Shown in pieces: positions 32,913 through 42,832 of a DNA stretch of 64,000 nt. The notes under the pieces were generated by a model. That model had not been told where the DNA came from and searched no databases. It was given only the letters and a program-made list of their open reading frames with translations. The stretch comes from Treponema sp. (GTDB lineage: Bacteria; Spirochaetota; Spirochaetia; Treponematales; Treponemataceae). A program made the translations under genes and the position numbers. Location of the stretch: NCBI GenBank assembly GCA_017551705.1, contig JAFZLA010000070.1, positions 1-64,000 of the forward strand. The letters run 5' to 3'. Each line of letters begins with the position of its first letter. Positions within the stretch are counted from its first letter, which is position 1.

Positions 32913-34883
32913 ATGGAAACTGTTTTTACAATTTTATTCAACGGACTCAGCTTGAGCTCAATTCTGCTTTTGGCCGCGCTGGGACTTTCAATCACTTTTG
33001 GACTTATGCGCGTAATAAACATGGCGCACGGCGAGTTCATTATGATTGGATCGTACACTACTTTCCTTACGCAAAACTTTTTTCTAAAATTTTTGCCGCA
33101 AAATCTTTTTGACTTTTATTTTCCCGTGGCTATTGCCGCGTCGTTTGTCACAGCCGCAATTTTTGGGGCGGCGCTTGAACAGCTTGTAATAAAAAGGCTT
33201 TACGGCCGCGAGACCGATTCGCTTTTGGCCACATGGGGCGTAAGCCTTGTATTGCAGCAGCTGGCGCGCACTATTTTTGGCGCCCCCAACGTTAACGTCA
33301 GCGCGCCTTCTTTCTTAAATGGAAATTTCGAGGTCGCCGACGTTGTTATGACTTACAAAAGAATTTTCATCATCGCCCTTGTGGCGCTCTGCCTTGCCTT
33401 CATGTATATATTGATGTATAAAACTTCTTACGGAAAAAAAGTGCGCGCCACGATGCAAAACCGAGCGATGGCGCAGTGCCTTGGAATCCGCACAAACAGA
33501 ATAGACACGCTGACATTCGCGATTGGTTCAGGCCTTGCTGGCGTTGCCGGAGCCGCCTTGTGCTTGCTAGGCTCTGTAGGCCCAAGCCTTGGACAGAATT
33601 ATATAGTCGACACATTCATGGTTGTAGTCCTTGGCGGCGTTGGCAGGCTTGCAGGTTCCATAGCTGGCGCGCTCTTGATAGGAATGAGCAACGCCGCGAT
33701 TCAGTTCGCAACTTCGGCCAACATAGCCAAGGCAATCGTTCTTTTCCTTGTGATTATGTTCCTGCAAAAAAAACCGCAGGGCTTGTTCACAATCCACACG
33801 CGCGCCCTCGACGAATCTGAGAGCGGAAACGCAATTGACAAGATGAACGCCAAACGCAAAAACATAGCGTTCGCAATAGTCGCTTTTTTAATCGCCATTC
33901 TTCCAGTTTTTCTTTCACCCTTCCGCGTAAGCTTAGTGGGAAAGTTCATCACTTACGCGATTGTGGCGCTTTCGCTCGACATGATTTGGGGCTACACCGG
34001 AATCTTGAGCTTGGGCCACGGAGTTTTCTTTGGACTTGGCGGATACGGTCTTGGAATGTATCTAAAGCTTTTGGCAAGCGGCGACAGGCTGCCGGACTTT
34101 ATGAGCTGGAGCGGACGAACTGTTCTTCCGTGGTTTTGGGAATTTTACAAAACGGCGCCCTCCGCGGTTCTTATGATTTTGCTAGTTCCAACAGCGCTCG
34201 CGTTCGCGCTTGGCCTTTTGACTTTCACAAACAGAATCAGGGGCGTTTACTTTTCGATTCTAAGCCAAGCGCTGGCCCTTGTTTTTGTGACGCTCTTTGT
34301 CGGCTTGCAGGGCTACACAGGCGGAACAAACGGAATCACGGAATTTACAAAGCTCTTTTCGCTTCCGTTCGCAAAGCTTTCTACAAAATACTTTTGGTAC
34401 TACGTAGCGCTGGCCTTTTTGATTTTGACTTACGCCGCGTACGCTTGGATTTTGCGGACAAAGTGCGGCCGCGTGTTGGTGGCGATTCGCGACGGCGAAA
34501 ACCGAACCCGCTTTTCGGGCTACCAAGTGGCAAACTACAAAACTTTTGTCTATTCGTTGAGCGCGCTTTTTACAGGAATTGCGGGAGCCCTTTTTGTTCC
34601 GTTCTCAGGAATAATATCGCCGGCCGAGATGAGCATTTCAAATTCAATCGACATGGCGATATGGGTTGCGGTTGGCGGCCGTGGAAACTTAATCGGCGCG
34701 GTTATCGGCGCGCTTGTGGTGAACGTCACTAAGACTTTGATTAGCGAAAGCTTCCCCGAAATTTGGTCTTATTTCATAGGATTGATTTTTGTTTTGGTCG
34801 TTCTTTTCTTGCCCCGCGGCCTTACAGGCGTTTTTGCGGACGCAAAGGAATTTGTCAAAAAGCAAATGGGAGGAATTAAATGA
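32913..34883 (+). CDS. urtBC: Urea ABC transporter permease, UrtB-UrtC fusion
   Basis: 656 residues, the sum of two normal permeases. Residues 1 to about 295 are UrtB-like (LGLSITFGLMRVINMAHGEF, LGGVGRLAGSIAGALLIGM); a charged linker (about 295-315, SGNAIDKMNAKRKN) leads into a UrtC-like half (ALSLDMIWGYTGILSLGHGV, GYTGGTNGITEF, AVGGRGNLIGAVIGALVVN). No stop or restart lies between them. Both permeases are normally separate genes; here one chain provides both halves of the channel. Overlaps urtD by 4 bp. Confidence 0.92.
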   Translation: METVFTILFNGLSLSSILLLAALGLSITFGLMRVINMAHGEFIMIGSYTTFLTQNFFLKFLPQNLFDFYFPVAIAASFVTAAIFGAALEQLVIKRLYGRETDSLLATWGVSLVLQQLARTIFGAPNVNVSAPSFLNGNFEVADVVMTYKRIFIIALVALCLAFMYILMYKTSYGKKVRATMQNRAMAQCLGIRTNRIDTLTFAIGSGLAGVAGAALCLLGSVGPSLGQNYIVDTFMVVVLGGVGRLAGSIAGALLIGMSNAAIQFATSANIAKAIVLFLVIMFLQKKPQGLFTIHTRALDESESGNAIDKMNAKRKNIAFAIVAFLIAILPVFLSPFRVSLVGKFITYAIVALSLDMIWGYTGILSLGHGVFFGLGGYGLGMYLKLLASGDRLPDFMSWSGRTVLPWFWEFYKTAPSAVLMILLVPTALAFALGLLTFTNRIRGVYFSILSQALALVFVTLFVGLQGYTGGTNGITEFTKLFSLPFAKLSTKYFWYYVALAFLILTYAAYAWILRTKCGRVLVAIRDGENRTRFSGYQVANYKTFVYSLSALFTGIAGALFVPFSGIISPAEMSISNSIDMAIWVAVGGRGNLIGAVIGALVVNVTKTLISESFPEIWSYFIGLIFVLVVLFLPRGLTGVFADAKEFVKKQMGGIK

Positions 34884-35731
34884 GCATCGAAAAGGTAAAG
34901 TCAAAAATCACGCCTGTAATAGAAATCGACGACATATCGGTTGTATTCGACGGCTTTAAGGCACTGAGCGACGTGACAACAAAAATCATGCCGCATAAAG
35001 TTCATTTTTTCATAGGTCCAAACGGCGCCGGAAAGACAACATTGCTCGACATTATCTGCGGAAAGACAAAACCGGCCGCAGGAAAAATCACCTACCACGG
35101 CGGCATTGACATTGGCTTGCGAAAACACATCAACATAGATTTGACAAAAATGCGCGAGTCCGATATAGCCAACGAAGGAATAGGCCGAAAGTTCCAGGCT
35201 CCGTCCGTTTTTACAAGCCTTACCGTTTGGGAGAACATGGAAATATCGCTCAAAGGTCAAAAGAACGTCGCCTCGTCCTTGTTCTTTAGAATCAACCAAG
35301 AGCAAATAGAGCAAATCGAAAAAATTCTTTCTTTCATAAACTTGCAAGAAAAAAAGGACGAGCTCGCCTCTTCGCTTTCACACGGACAAAAACAGTGGCT
35401 CGAAATCGGAATGCTTTTGGTTCAAGAGCCATCGGTGCTTCTTCTTGACGAGCCTGTTGCAGGAATGGGAAAGGCCGAAACCGAAAAGACTGGCGAAATA
35501 ATCAGAAACATCGCGACAAAATACGCAGTTGTGGTCGTTGAACACGACATGGAGTTTGTGCGCAAAGTCGCCGACACCGTGACTGTCATGCACGAAGGAA
35601 AAATTCTTGTTGAAGGAACCGCAGATTCCGTCCTTGCCGACGAGCAAGTAAAAGCCGTTTATCTTGGACGGGGCAAATTCCACAAGAGCGGAATGGCAAA
35701 AACAACGGAGGAAACAAATGCTTGTAGTTAA
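34880..35731 (+). CDS. urtD: Urea ABC transporter ATPase UrtD
   Basis: 283 residues. Walker A is GPNGAGKTT (near residue 48), Walker B VLLLDEPVAGM (near 187), H-loop VVVEHDMEF (near 218). The signature region LSHGQKQWLEIGMLL replaces the usual LSGGQ with LSHGQ, typical of LivG/UrtD proteins. IGRKFQAPSVFTSLTVWENME is also characteristic. ATGA overlap with urtBC; overlaps urtE by 14 bp. Confidence 0.93.
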   Translation: MSIEKVKSKITPVIEIDDISVVFDGFKALSDVTTKIMPHKVHFFIGPNGAGKTTLLDIICGKTKPAAGKITYHGGIDIGLRKHINIDLTKMRESDIANEGIGRKFQAPSVFTSLTVWENMEISLKGQKNVASSLFFRINQEQIEQIEKILSFINLQEKKDELASSLSHGQKQWLEIGMLLVQEPSVLLLDEPVAGMGKAETEKTGEIIRNIATKYAVVVVEHDMEFVRKVADTVTVMHEGKILVEGTADSVLADEQVKAVYLGRGKFHKSGMAKTTEETNACS

Positions 35732-36413
35732 AAATTTGAGCGCATGGTACGGAGAAAGCAACATAATTCCTGCTCTGACATTTTCTGTTCCAGACAAAGA
35801 AATTGTTTGCCTTATGGGGCGGAATGGAGTTGGAAAAAGCACGACGCTAAAAAGCCTGATGGGAATGGTCAAGACAACAAAAGGAAGCATATTGTTTGAC
35901 GGACAAGAAATTTTTCGCAAAAAAACTTACGAGCGCGCGGCGCTAGGAATTGGCTACGTTCCGCAAGGCCGCGAAATTTTCCCGCAGTTGACAGTGCAGG
36001 AAAATTTGGAGCTTGGCCTGCAAGTCAAAGGCGGAAAAGGAAAAATCGACGAAGAAATATACGAGCTTTTTCCGATTATAAAAACTTTTTTGAACCGCAA
36101 AGGCGGAAATCTTTCGGGCGGCCAGCAGCAGCAGCTTGCAATAGCCCGCGCGCTTGTGTCACGGCCAAAACTCTTGATTCTTGACGAACCAACCGAAGGA
36201 ATCCAACCGTCAATAATCGAAGACATAGCGGCCGCAATTCAAAAGGTCAACAAAGAGTTTGGAATAACAGTTCTTATTGTCGAACAATACTTAGACTTCG
36301 CGCTTTCTGTAAGCGACCGTTACTATGTGATGGACAAAGGCGAAATAACGCTTGGCGGCCTGTCAAAAAATGCGAGCGCAAGCGAAATACAAGCCAAAAT
36401 GTCTATAGGTTGA
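35718..36413 (+). CDS. urtE: Urea ABC transporter ATPase UrtE
   Basis: 231 residues from MLVVKNLSAWYGESNIIPAL; CGGAGGAAACAA decides ATG 35718 although the frame is open 18 codons earlier. Walker A GRNGVGKST, signature LSGGQQQQLAIARAL, Walker B LLILDEPTEGIQPS, H-loop LIVEQY: a LivF/UrtE-type subunit. Pairs with UrtD to energise urea uptake. Last gene of the transporter operon, convergent with ureD. Confidence 0.93.
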   Translation: MLVVKNLSAWYGESNIIPALTFSVPDKEIVCLMGRNGVGKSTTLKSLMGMVKTTKGSILFDGQEIFRKKTYERAALGIGYVPQGREIFPQLTVQENLELGLQVKGGKGKIDEEIYELFPIIKTFLNRKGGNLSGGQQQQLAIARALVSRPKLLILDEPTEGIQPSIIEDIAAAIQKVNKEFGITVLIVEQYLDFALSVSDRYYVMDKGEITLGGLSKNASASEIQAKMSIG

Positions 36414-36423
36414 AAGACCGCCG

Positions 36424-36465
36424 CGCTGATTCATATCCTCCAGGATGTCAGCGCGGTTTTTATTT
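36424..36465. terminator. Terminator between urtE and ureD
   Basis: CCGCGCTGA...TCAGCGCGG with TTTTTATTTTTT after it on the plus strand. It overlaps the last codons of ureD (stop at 36431). Weaker on the minus strand. Confidence 0.85.
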
Positions 36466-37276
36466 TTTCAAATTCTTTTTGAATCGTTTCGGCGCAATTG
36501 GCCAGCGCGCGGATTGCAATGTCGCCGCTTTCCGTTTGGCTGGCCTCAACAATTTTTGCTGGAATTGTTTCCGAATACAAAAGCTTTTCTTCAAGGCCAA
36601 GAATTTTTCGCGCGTCAGAAACGCTCAGTCCAAAGCCGAACAAAAGCAGCGTTCCAGAATGCGTAAAGCCGCCAAAAACAGATGGTGACTGCAAAAGCTC
36701 TTTGGCCGCCGGCTTTTTGCCGCCGTCGCTTCCTTCAAAAAACGCGTTGTCGCGGAAAACCAATTTTTCGCCGCGCCAAATTTCAATCAAATTTCGGTAG
36801 AATCGATAGTCAAAAAATTCTCCGCTTGCCACACGGCCGGCGCAAAGAATGTCTTGGTAAAGCAGGCGCGAACTTTTGTCGCTTAGATGAATTTGCGAGC
36901 GCGAAGAAAAGTCGCTTTGCGAAAACGGAATGCAAGGAAGCGGCTCGTAAAAAAGCGCGGCGTTTTCCTGAACGGTCGCAAAAATCGTCCGCGAGGCGCG
37001 CTCCCCCTCTTCCATCTTGAAAATTTTTTCAAAAGACTGGCTCCTAATTTTGAGGCTCGCGTTTTTCTTTACAACAATATTATGCTCTTGCGCGTCGCCC
37101 GAAAGAATTCCCGCGGAGGCGCTTTGCTGAAAAACCGCAATCGAGCCGTCTGGGTTTTCAAACGGCTTCATAATCTTGAAGGGCGATGTGAAAAAACTGT
37201 CTTCGATAAATGTTTTTTTGTCGCGAGAAAAAGCCGCTGTCAGCTCAAGCCGCGAAACCTTGCCAAACTGGTTCAT
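36431..37276 (-). CDS. ureD: Urease accessory protein UreD
   Basis: 281 residues; scaffold protein that with UreF and UreG delivers nickel to apo-urease. Recognised by [17 protein letters not shown] at the start and by [20 protein letters not shown] and [15 protein letters not shown]. Rather divergent in its C-terminal third. ATGA overlap with ureG. Last gene of the urease operon. Confidence 0.88.
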   Translation of the reverse strand: MNQFGKVSRLELTAAFSRDKKTFIEDSFFTSPFKIMKPFENPDGSIAVFQQSASAGILSGDAQEHNIVVKKNASLKIRSQSFEKIFKMEEGERASRTIFATVQENAALFYEPLPCIPFSQSDFSSRSQIHLSDKSSRLLYQDILCAGRVASGEFFDYRFYRNLIEIWRGEKLVFRDNAFFEGSDGGKKPAAKELLQSPSVFGGFTHSGTLLLFGFGLSVSDARKILGLEEKLLYSETIPAKIVEASQTESGDIAIRALANCAETIQKEFEKIKTALTSWRI

Positions 37277-37887
37277 TTTTCCAAATCTGAAAAGAAAACG
37301 TTTTTGTCCAAAAACGCGAGCACTTCGTCAATTCCTTGGCCAGACCGAATGTTTGTAAACACAAAGGGCTTTTCGCCGCGCATTTTTTTGGAGTCGCGCG
37401 CCATCACATCCAGGCTTGCGCCAACAAGCGGCGCAAGGTCAATTTTGTTTATGACCAAGAGGTTGCTGCGCATGATGCCAGGCCCGCCTTTGCGCGGTAT
37501 TTTGTCGCCTTCCGCAACGTCAATCACAAAAATCGTTGAGTCGGCAAGCTCGGGGCTAAAGGTTGCCGAAAGATTGTCGCCGCCGCTCTCGATAAAAACA
37601 AGCTCGATGTCAGGAAAGCGCGCGCGAAGCTCTTCCACAGCCTCAAGGTTCATCGAAGCGTCCTCCCGAATCGCTGTGTGCGGGCAGCCGCCTGTTTCGA
37701 CTCCGATAATCCGCTCTTTGGGAAGAACGGAATGGGCTGTCAAAAATTCCGCGTCCTCTTTTGTATAAATGTCGTTTGTAACGACGCCAATCGAATATTT
37801 GTCCGCAAGACGGCGGGTCAAGGCTTCGACCAAAGCGGTTTTTCCCGACCCGACCGGCCCTGCGACTCCAACTTTTGTAAAGCGCAT
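37273..37887 (-). CDS. ureG: Urease accessory GTPase UreG
   Basis: 204 residues. Starts [20 protein letters not shown] (P-loop GPVGSGKT). [33 protein letters not shown] (CPH nickel-binding motif) and [11 protein letters not shown] are the UreG signatures; [15 protein letters not shown] is the G4 motif. Hydrolyses GTP to transfer nickel into the active site. Confidence 0.96.
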   Translation of the reverse strand: MRFTKVGVAGPVGSGKTALVEALTRRLADKYSIGVVTNDIYTKEDAEFLTAHSVLPKERIIGVETGGCPHTAIREDASMNLEAVEELRARFPDIELVFIESGGDNLSATFSPELADSTIFVIDVAEGDKIPRKGGPGIMRSNLLVINKIDLAPLVGASLDVMARDSKKMRGEKPFVFTNIRSGQGIDEVLAFLDKNVFFSDLEK

Positions 37888-37896
37888 AAATTCCTC

Positions 37897-38574
37897 CTAA
37901 CTCATGTACAAACGCGTGTATAAAAATTCATGCTGCATCGCGCGGGCCTCCCCGGCAGGACACGAGCGGCACATATCGTCTTCGCCAAGCTCCATCGCTT
38001 TTTTTAAAACGCTTTCAAAAACGCTAAAAAGTCCGTGAAGAATTTTTTGCCCGTCAGTTTGGCTAAGCGGAACAAGCTTTACGATTGTCGTGGCGCGCGA
38101 AGAAACTTGGCTGTACAAAAAAGCGGACAAGGCTTCTTCCACTTGGATTCCGGCCTTGGCGCAGTAAGCGCCGTAGACAAGCGGAAAATGACAAAGCGTT
38201 TTGAGCGCGCCGTCAGAATCTTTTGGACTTGTCTGCGGCTCCCACGCGGCAACGGCTTTCAAAAAGCGCGCGGCAAGCTTTTTGCTTCCATCGCGAATCT
38301 CTTTGGCGCTTTTGCTCGCGCCGTAGATTTCGTCCAGCCGTTTAAGCGCGGCGGCGTCCCCGCGTTTCCATGCCTCGAAGGAAAGGCGGACTGGCAAAAG
38401 CTCGTTGGTCAAAAAACTCGCTTGGATTTCCGAGCGCAAAAAATTTTCCGCCGAAGCGGAATCAAAAACAACGCCTTGTTGGACAAAAGTCTCGCCGCCC
38501 CACGAAAGCGTGTAGCTTCCGATTGGAAACGTGGCGTCGTTCAACTGCAAGAGCGTCCAAAAATCAATGTTCAT
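37897..38574 (-). CDS. ureF: Urease accessory protein UreF
   Basis: 225 residues from MNIDFWTLLQLNDATFPIGS; a longer open frame upstream overlaps ureE and is discarded. DATFPIGSYTLSWGGETFV is the UreF signature. An all-helical protein that gates GTP hydrolysis by UreG. Starts 11 bp before the ureE stop. Confidence 0.93.
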   Translation of the reverse strand: MNIDFWTLLQLNDATFPIGSYTLSWGGETFVQQGVVFDSASAENFLRSEIQASFLTNELLPVRLSFEAWKRGDAAALKRLDEIYGASKSAKEIRDGSKKLAARFLKAVAAWEPQTSPKDSDGALKTLCHFPLVYGAYCAKAGIQVEEALSAFLYSQVSSRATTIVKLVPLSQTDGQKILHGLFSVFESVLKKAMELGEDDMCRSCPAGEARAMQHEFLYTRLYMS

Positions 38575-39076
38575 GGTGTTCGTGATGGTGGCTGTGCCCC
38601 ACAATCGACGATAATTGCTTTGAAAAATCAAGCTTTTCTGTCCGTCGCTCGACAGCTGCGCCGAGCCCAAAAGTTTTGGCAAAGCCATTCAACAATCTTT
38701 CCATAGGTTCGGTGTAAGTCGTAATCAATTCGCCGCGGCGGCCTGCAAAAAGCGGCGCGTGGCAGTTTCCAATTTCATAAGCTATCTTTGCGGCGCAGAA
38801 AAAAAACGGCTCGCCAACCTTGAAGCCAAGAATCTCGGTTTGCAAGACATCGGCGACAATAACCGTTCCGTCATCGTCAACGCCCAAAACGTCTCCGGGC
38901 TTTATGCCGTTTTTTAAAACTGAGTCGTCAAGTCTAACCGCAATGTCACGCCCGCCGCGCGAACTTTTTCTGTGTAACTTTGAATATGTTTCGTGCCATT
39001 CAAAGTCAATGTAATCGACCGGACTCCCCAAAAACTCCGCGTCATCAATTTTTCCAAGAATTTTTTCGCAAACCAT
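38564..39076 (-). CDS. ureE: Urease accessory nickel chaperone UreE
   Basis: 170 residues from MVCEKILGKIDDAEF; GAGGCTGAAT before ATG 39076 decides it (a TTG start four codons earlier is possible). IGNCHAPLF has the conserved metal-binding His, and the His-rich tail GHSHHHEHHEH is a nickel-storage end as in Klebsiella UreE. Sits after ureC. Confidence 0.93.
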   Translation of the reverse strand: MVCEKILGKIDDAEFLGSPVDYIDFEWHETYSKLHRKSSRGGRDIAVRLDDSVLKNGIKPGDVLGVDDDGTVIVADVLQTEILGFKVGEPFFFCAAKIAYEIGNCHAPLFAGRRGELITTYTEPMERLLNGFAKTFGLGAAVERRTEKLDFSKQLSSIVGHSHHHEHHEH

Positions 39077-39084
39077 ATTCAGCC

Positions 39085-40812
39085 TCAAAACAAAAAGTAT
39101 CTTTGCGCAAGAGGAAGCGAGGCCGCGGCCTTGCTTACAACCGGCTCTCCGTCAGCCGTAACTTTGTAAGTCTCCGGGTCAACGTCAATCTTTGGCAGAG
39201 CGTCATTAAATTTCATGTCGCGCTTTCCAATCGCCCGGCAGTTTTTTACTGGAAGACAAATTTTTTCCAACCCAAGCTTTTCAGGAATTTTCAACTCAAT
39301 CGCCGCCTTTGAAAGAAACGTCGCGCAAGTCAAATGCTTGGCTTTTCCGTAAAATCCGAACATATTCCTGTAATAGACAGGCTGGCAAGTTGGAATCGAC
39401 GCGTTCGAATCTCCCATCTTGGAAAGAATCACCGCGCCGCCTTTAATCACGATGTCTGGCTTGGCGCCAAAAAACGCGGGGTTCCACAAAACAAGGTCGG
39501 CGATTTTTCCAACTTCTACCGAGCCGACATAATCGCTAATGCCATGCGCGATTGCGGGATTTATCGTGTATTTTGAAACATAGCGCTTGGCGCGGTAGTT
39601 GTCGTTTTCGCCGCTCTCTTGAGGCAAGGCTCCCCGCTCCTCTTTCATTTTGTGCGCGGTTTGCCAAGTGCGCGTTATCACTTCGCCAACACGGCCCATC
39701 GCTTGGCTGTCGCTGCTCATAACGCTCAAGGCGCCCATGTCGTGCAAAACGTCTTCGGCCGCGATTGTCTCAGGCCTAATTCGGCTGTCGGCAAAGGCCA
39801 CGTCTTCCGCGATTTTATTGTCAAGGTGGTGGCAAACCATAAGCATGTCCAAATGCTCGTCCAGCGTGTTTACGGTAAAAGGCATCGTCGGGTTTGTCGA
39901 CGCGGGAATCACGTTGGCAAAGGCCGCGACTTTTAGTATGTCTGGAGCGTGGCCGCCTCCCGCGCCTTCAGTGTGGTAAGTGTGGATTGTCCTTCCGTTA
40001 ATCGCGGCCAAGGTGTCTTCAACGCAGCCTGCCTCGTTGAGCGTGTCGGTGTGAATGCACACTTGAACGTCGTATTGGTCGGCAATCGTCAGCGCCGCGT
40101 CGATGGCGGCCGGCGTCGTTCCCCAGTCCTCGTGAATTTTCAAGCCGCAAGCCCCTGCCTTGATTTGCGCAGCAAGTTCGCTTTGCGCGCTTTTGTTGGA
40201 ACAGTTGCCCTTTCCAAGATAGCCTATGTTCATCGGAAAGTCTTCCGCCGCCTTAAGCATCATTTCAAGATTCCATTTGCCGGGCGTGCAGGTGGTGGCG
40301 TTGGTTCCGTCGCAAGGGCCGGTTCCGCCGCCTATCATCGTGGTCACGCCGGAAGCCAAAGCGGTCCCCACTTGCTCGGGCGAAATGAAATGTATGTGCG
40401 TGTCGATTCCGCCCGCGGTGACAATCAAGCCTTCACCGGCGAGGGCTTCTGTGCTGGCTCCTACGGTCATTCCTTTTGTAACGCCGTCCATCGTGTCGGG
40501 GTTTCCGGCCTTTCCGATTCCCGCGATTTTTCCATCCTTGATTCCGATGTCCGCTTTGTAAATTCCAGTCCAGTCAAGAATCACGCAATTTGTGATTACC
40601 AAGTCAAGGTCGCCGCCGTCGCTGGTCGTGTTGACCGACTGGCCCATTCCGTCGCGCAAAGTTTTTCCGCCGCCAAATTTGGCTTCGTCGCCGTAGACCG
40701 TAAAATCTTTTTCAACCTCAATCATAAGGTTTGTGTCGGCAAGGCGAATTTTGTCGCCAGTCGTCGGGCCGTACATCGCCGCGTATTTTTTTCCGTCTAT
40801 GCTGCAACTCAT
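39085..40812 (-). CDS. ureC: Urease alpha subunit (catalytic)
   Basis: 575 residues; hydrolyses urea to ammonia and carbamate at a dinickel site. All ligands are seen: [10 protein letters not shown] (two His), [12 protein letters not shown] (Lys to be carbamylated, His), [11 protein letters not shown] (His), GAGGGHAPD (His), MVCHHLD in the mobile flap (catalytic His) and [10 protein letters not shown] with Asp. Full length, no breaks. Overlaps ureB by four bases. Confidence 0.97.
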   Translation of the reverse strand: MSCSIDGKKYAAMYGPTTGDKIRLADTNLMIEVEKDFTVYGDEAKFGGGKTLRDGMGQSVNTTSDGGDLDLVITNCVILDWTGIYKADIGIKDGKIAGIGKAGNPDTMDGVTKGMTVGASTEALAGEGLIVTAGGIDTHIHFISPEQVGTALASGVTTMIGGGTGPCDGTNATTCTPGKWNLEMMLKAAEDFPMNIGYLGKGNCSNKSAQSELAAQIKAGACGLKIHEDWGTTPAAIDAALTIADQYDVQVCIHTDTLNEAGCVEDTLAAINGRTIHTYHTEGAGGGHAPDILKVAAFANVIPASTNPTMPFTVNTLDEHLDMLMVCHHLDNKIAEDVAFADSRIRPETIAAEDVLHDMGALSVMSSDSQAMGRVGEVITRTWQTAHKMKEERGALPQESGENDNYRAKRYVSKYTINPAIAHGISDYVGSVEVGKIADLVLWNPAFFGAKPDIVIKGGAVILSKMGDSNASIPTCQPVYYRNMFGFYGKAKHLTCATFLSKAAIELKIPEKLGLEKICLPVKNCRAIGKRDMKFNDALPKIDVDPETYKVTADGEPVVSKAAASLPLAQRYFLF

Positions 40813-41132
40813 TTTTCGCCTCCAGCAACGGCCCTTCCGTTTGTCAAATTGTTCAGGCCGTAGATTTCAGACTTTCCGCCAAAGGAACAAAGCTGAACTG
40901 TCTTTGTCTCGCCAGGCTCAAAGCGAACGCTCATCCCCGAAGGAATGTCAAGCCTAAATCCAAAGGCCGCCTTGCGCTCAAAGCAAAGCGCTTTGTTCAC
41001 CTCAAAAAAATGAAAGTGCGAGCCTACTTGGACAGGCCTGTCGCCGGAATTTTTGACCTCGATTGAAATTGTCTTGCGCCCGCGATTCAGCTCGATTGTT
41101 TTGTTGAATGAAATTATTTCGCCGACTTTCAT
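40809..41132 (-). CDS. ureB: Urease beta subunit
   Basis: 107 residues: [19 protein letters not shown], then [16 protein letters not shown] and [16 protein letters not shown], all standard UreB. Structural subunit of the urease trimer. Separate from ureA, so this is the three-subunit bacterial type rather than the fused Helicobacter type. ATGA overlaps on both sides. Confidence 0.96.
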   Translation of the reverse strand: MKVGEIISFNKTIELNRGRKTISIEVKNSGDRPVQVGSHFHFFEVNKALCFERKAAFGFRLDIPSGMSVRFEPGETKTVQLCSFGGKSEIYGLNNLTNGRAVAGGEK

Positions 41133-41440
41133 GCGACCTCCCGAATCGGATTGTGGACGGTCACAAGCTTTGTTCCGTCAGGGAACGTAGCCTCGACTTG
41201 GACTTCGCTCACCATGTCGGCCACGCCTTCCATGACGTCGTCAACCGTAAGAAGCTTCGCGCCTTGGCTCATAAGCTCGGTGACGGTTTTTCCGTCGCGG
41301 GCAGCTTCCAAAAGCGCCGAAGAAATGTAGGCCACCGCCTCGACATAATTCAATTTCAAGCCCCGCTCTTTGCGCCGTTCCGCAACAAGGCCAGCGTAGC
41401 TCAAAAGAAGTTTTTCCATTTCGCGTGGAGTCAGTTTCAT
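41129..41440 (-). CDS. ureA: Urease gamma subunit
   Basis: 103 residues from [24 protein letters not shown] precedes ATG 41440 (14 codons of open frame upstream lie in the terminator). [20 protein letters not shown] and [20 protein letters not shown] are UreA signatures. First gene of ureABCEFGD. Divergent from icd. Confidence 0.96.
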   Translation of the reverse strand: MKLTPREMEKLLLSYAGLVAERRKERGLKLNYVEAVAYISSALLEAARDGKTVTELMSQGAKLLTVDDVMEGVADMVSEVQVEATFPDGTKLVTVHNPIREVA

Positions 41441-41458
41441 GCGTCCTCCTGTAAAGAC

Positions 41459-41499
41459 AAAAAAAAGGCAAAGAGAATCCAAAAGGACTTCTTTGCCTT
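41459..41499 (-). terminator. Promoter-proximal terminator in the ureA leader
   Basis: On the minus strand AAGGCAAAGA (41499-41490) pairs with TCTTTGCCTT (41474-41465), with AGTCC/GGATT extending the stem, then eight T, then only 11 nt before the ribosome site. The predicted start of transcription is within a few bases of the hairpin. Confidence 0.85.
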
Positions 41500-41508
41500 G
41501 TTAAAAAC

Positions 41509-41537
41509 ATAATACCTAAAAGCCGCGGCCTAGTCCA
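41509..41537 (-). promoter_or_regulatory. ureA promoter
   Basis: On the minus strand TGGACT (41537-41532), 17-bp spacer, TATTAT (41514-41509). Start predicted near 41502. Confidence 0.6.
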
Positions 41538-41587
41538 TATTTTGAACTAGAACTTTAGTTGCAAGGCTCAAAAAACACGAGCGGAGG

Positions 41588-41616
41588 TTGCAAACAAGCG
41601 CATTTTTCTATATAAT
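41588..41616 (+). promoter_or_regulatory. icd promoter (leaderless)
   Basis: TTGCAA (41588-41593), 17-bp spacer, TATAAT (41611-41616); the ATG follows after 7 nt and there is no ribosome site. Confidence 0.8.
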
Positions 41617-41623
41617 CATTCCC

Positions 41624-42823
41624 ATGAGCAAAATTCAAATGAAAAACCCCATCGCCGAACTTGACGGCGACGAAATGACCCGAGTCCTTTGGGCCGTAAT
41701 CAAAGACAAACTTCTTCTTCCCTTTGTGGAACTCAAAACTGAATACTACGACCTTGGCCTAAAAAGCCGCGACGATTCCGACGACAAAATCACTTACGAA
41801 GCGGCGGCGGCAATCAAGCGCTTGGGAGTCGGCGTAAAGTGCGCCACAATCACAAGCAACGCCGCGCGCGTCCAAGAATACAACTTAAAGCAGCTGACCC
41901 CCTCCCCCAACGGAATAATCCGAGGCGAGTTGGACGGAACAGTTTTTAGAGCCCCGATTTTTGTAAAGAACGTCCACTGCAACGTAAAGAGCTGGCAAAA
42001 GCCAATCGTTCTTGGCCGCCACGCTTACGGCGACGTTTACAAAAACTGCGAGATAAAGACACCCTGCGCCGGCAAGGCGGAACTTGTTTTCACCGGCGCG
42101 GACGGAAAAGAAATCCGCAAATTGATCAAAGACATGCCAGGCCCTGGAGTGATTCAGGGAATCCACAACCTTGACTCGTCAATCGAAAACTTCGCGCGCT
42201 GCTGCTTTATGTACGCGCTGGACCAAAAGATCAGCGTGTGGTTCGCCACAAAAGACACAATCAGCAAAACCTACGACGGAAACTTTAAAGAGATTTTCCA
42301 AAAGATTTTTGACGCGGAATTCAAACAAAAATTTGAAGAGGCCGGAATCGAATATTTTTACACCCTGATCGACGACGCCGTGGCGCGCGTTATGAAAAGC
42401 GAGGGCGGAATTTTGTGGGCGTGCAAGAACTACGACGGCGACGTGATGAGCGACATGATTGCCAGCGCCTGCGGAAGCCTTGCGATGATGACAAGCGTTT
42501 TAGTAAGCCCCACAGGCGAGTTTGAATACGAGGCCAGCCACGGAACTGTTCAAAAGCACTACTACCGCTGGAAAAAGGGCGAAAAAACTTCGACCAACCC
42601 CGTCGCCTTGATTTTTGCCTGGACCGGCGCGCTCGCAAAAAGAGCCGAAAAGGACGACACGCCAGAGCTCGCGGCCTTTGCCCGCAAGTTGGAAAAGGCC
42701 ACTCTTGACGTAATCGAAGACGGAATCATGACCGGCGACCTCGCGCGCCTGGCAGACCCCGCCGCCAAAGAGATAGTTGATTCTTGGCAGTTCATCGACG
42801 AAATTGCGAGCCGCCTAAAATAA
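41624..42823 (+). CDS. icd: NADP-dependent isocitrate dehydrogenase, eukaryotic-like type
   Basis: 399 residues from [20 protein letters not shown], placed 7 nt after TATAAT; an open frame 12 codons longer covers the promoter and is discarded. Family landmarks are [52 protein letters not shown] (metal aspartates) and [13 protein letters not shown] (NADP region). Makes 2-oxoglutarate and NADPH; beside the urease operon it supplies the carbon acceptor for ammonia. Followed by pgsA after 9 bp. Confidence 0.94.
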   Translation: MSKIQMKNPIAELDGDEMTRVLWAVIKDKLLLPFVELKTEYYDLGLKSRDDSDDKITYEAAAAIKRLGVGVKCATITSNAARVQEYNLKQLTPSPNGIIRGELDGTVFRAPIFVKNVHCNVKSWQKPIVLGRHAYGDVYKNCEIKTPCAGKAELVFTGADGKEIRKLIKDMPGPGVIQGIHNLDSSIENFARCCFMYALDQKISVWFATKDTISKTYDGNFKEIFQKIFDAEFKQKFEEAGIEYFYTLIDDAVARVMKSEGGILWACKNYDGDVMSDMIASACGSLAMMTSVLVSPTGEFEYEASHGTVQKHYYRWKKGEKTSTNPVALIFAWTGALAKRAEKDDTPELAAFARKLEKATLDVIEDGIMTGDLARLADPAAKEIVDSWQFIDEIASRLK

Positions 42824-42832
42824 GAGATTTAT

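Noticed and set aside
41459-41537. Classical riboswitch (guanidine, glutamine or nickel type) before ureA
   Set aside because: Only a few bases separate the predicted start of transcription and the terminator stem; no aptamer-like fold or known loop motifs (e.g. ACGR loops) were found.
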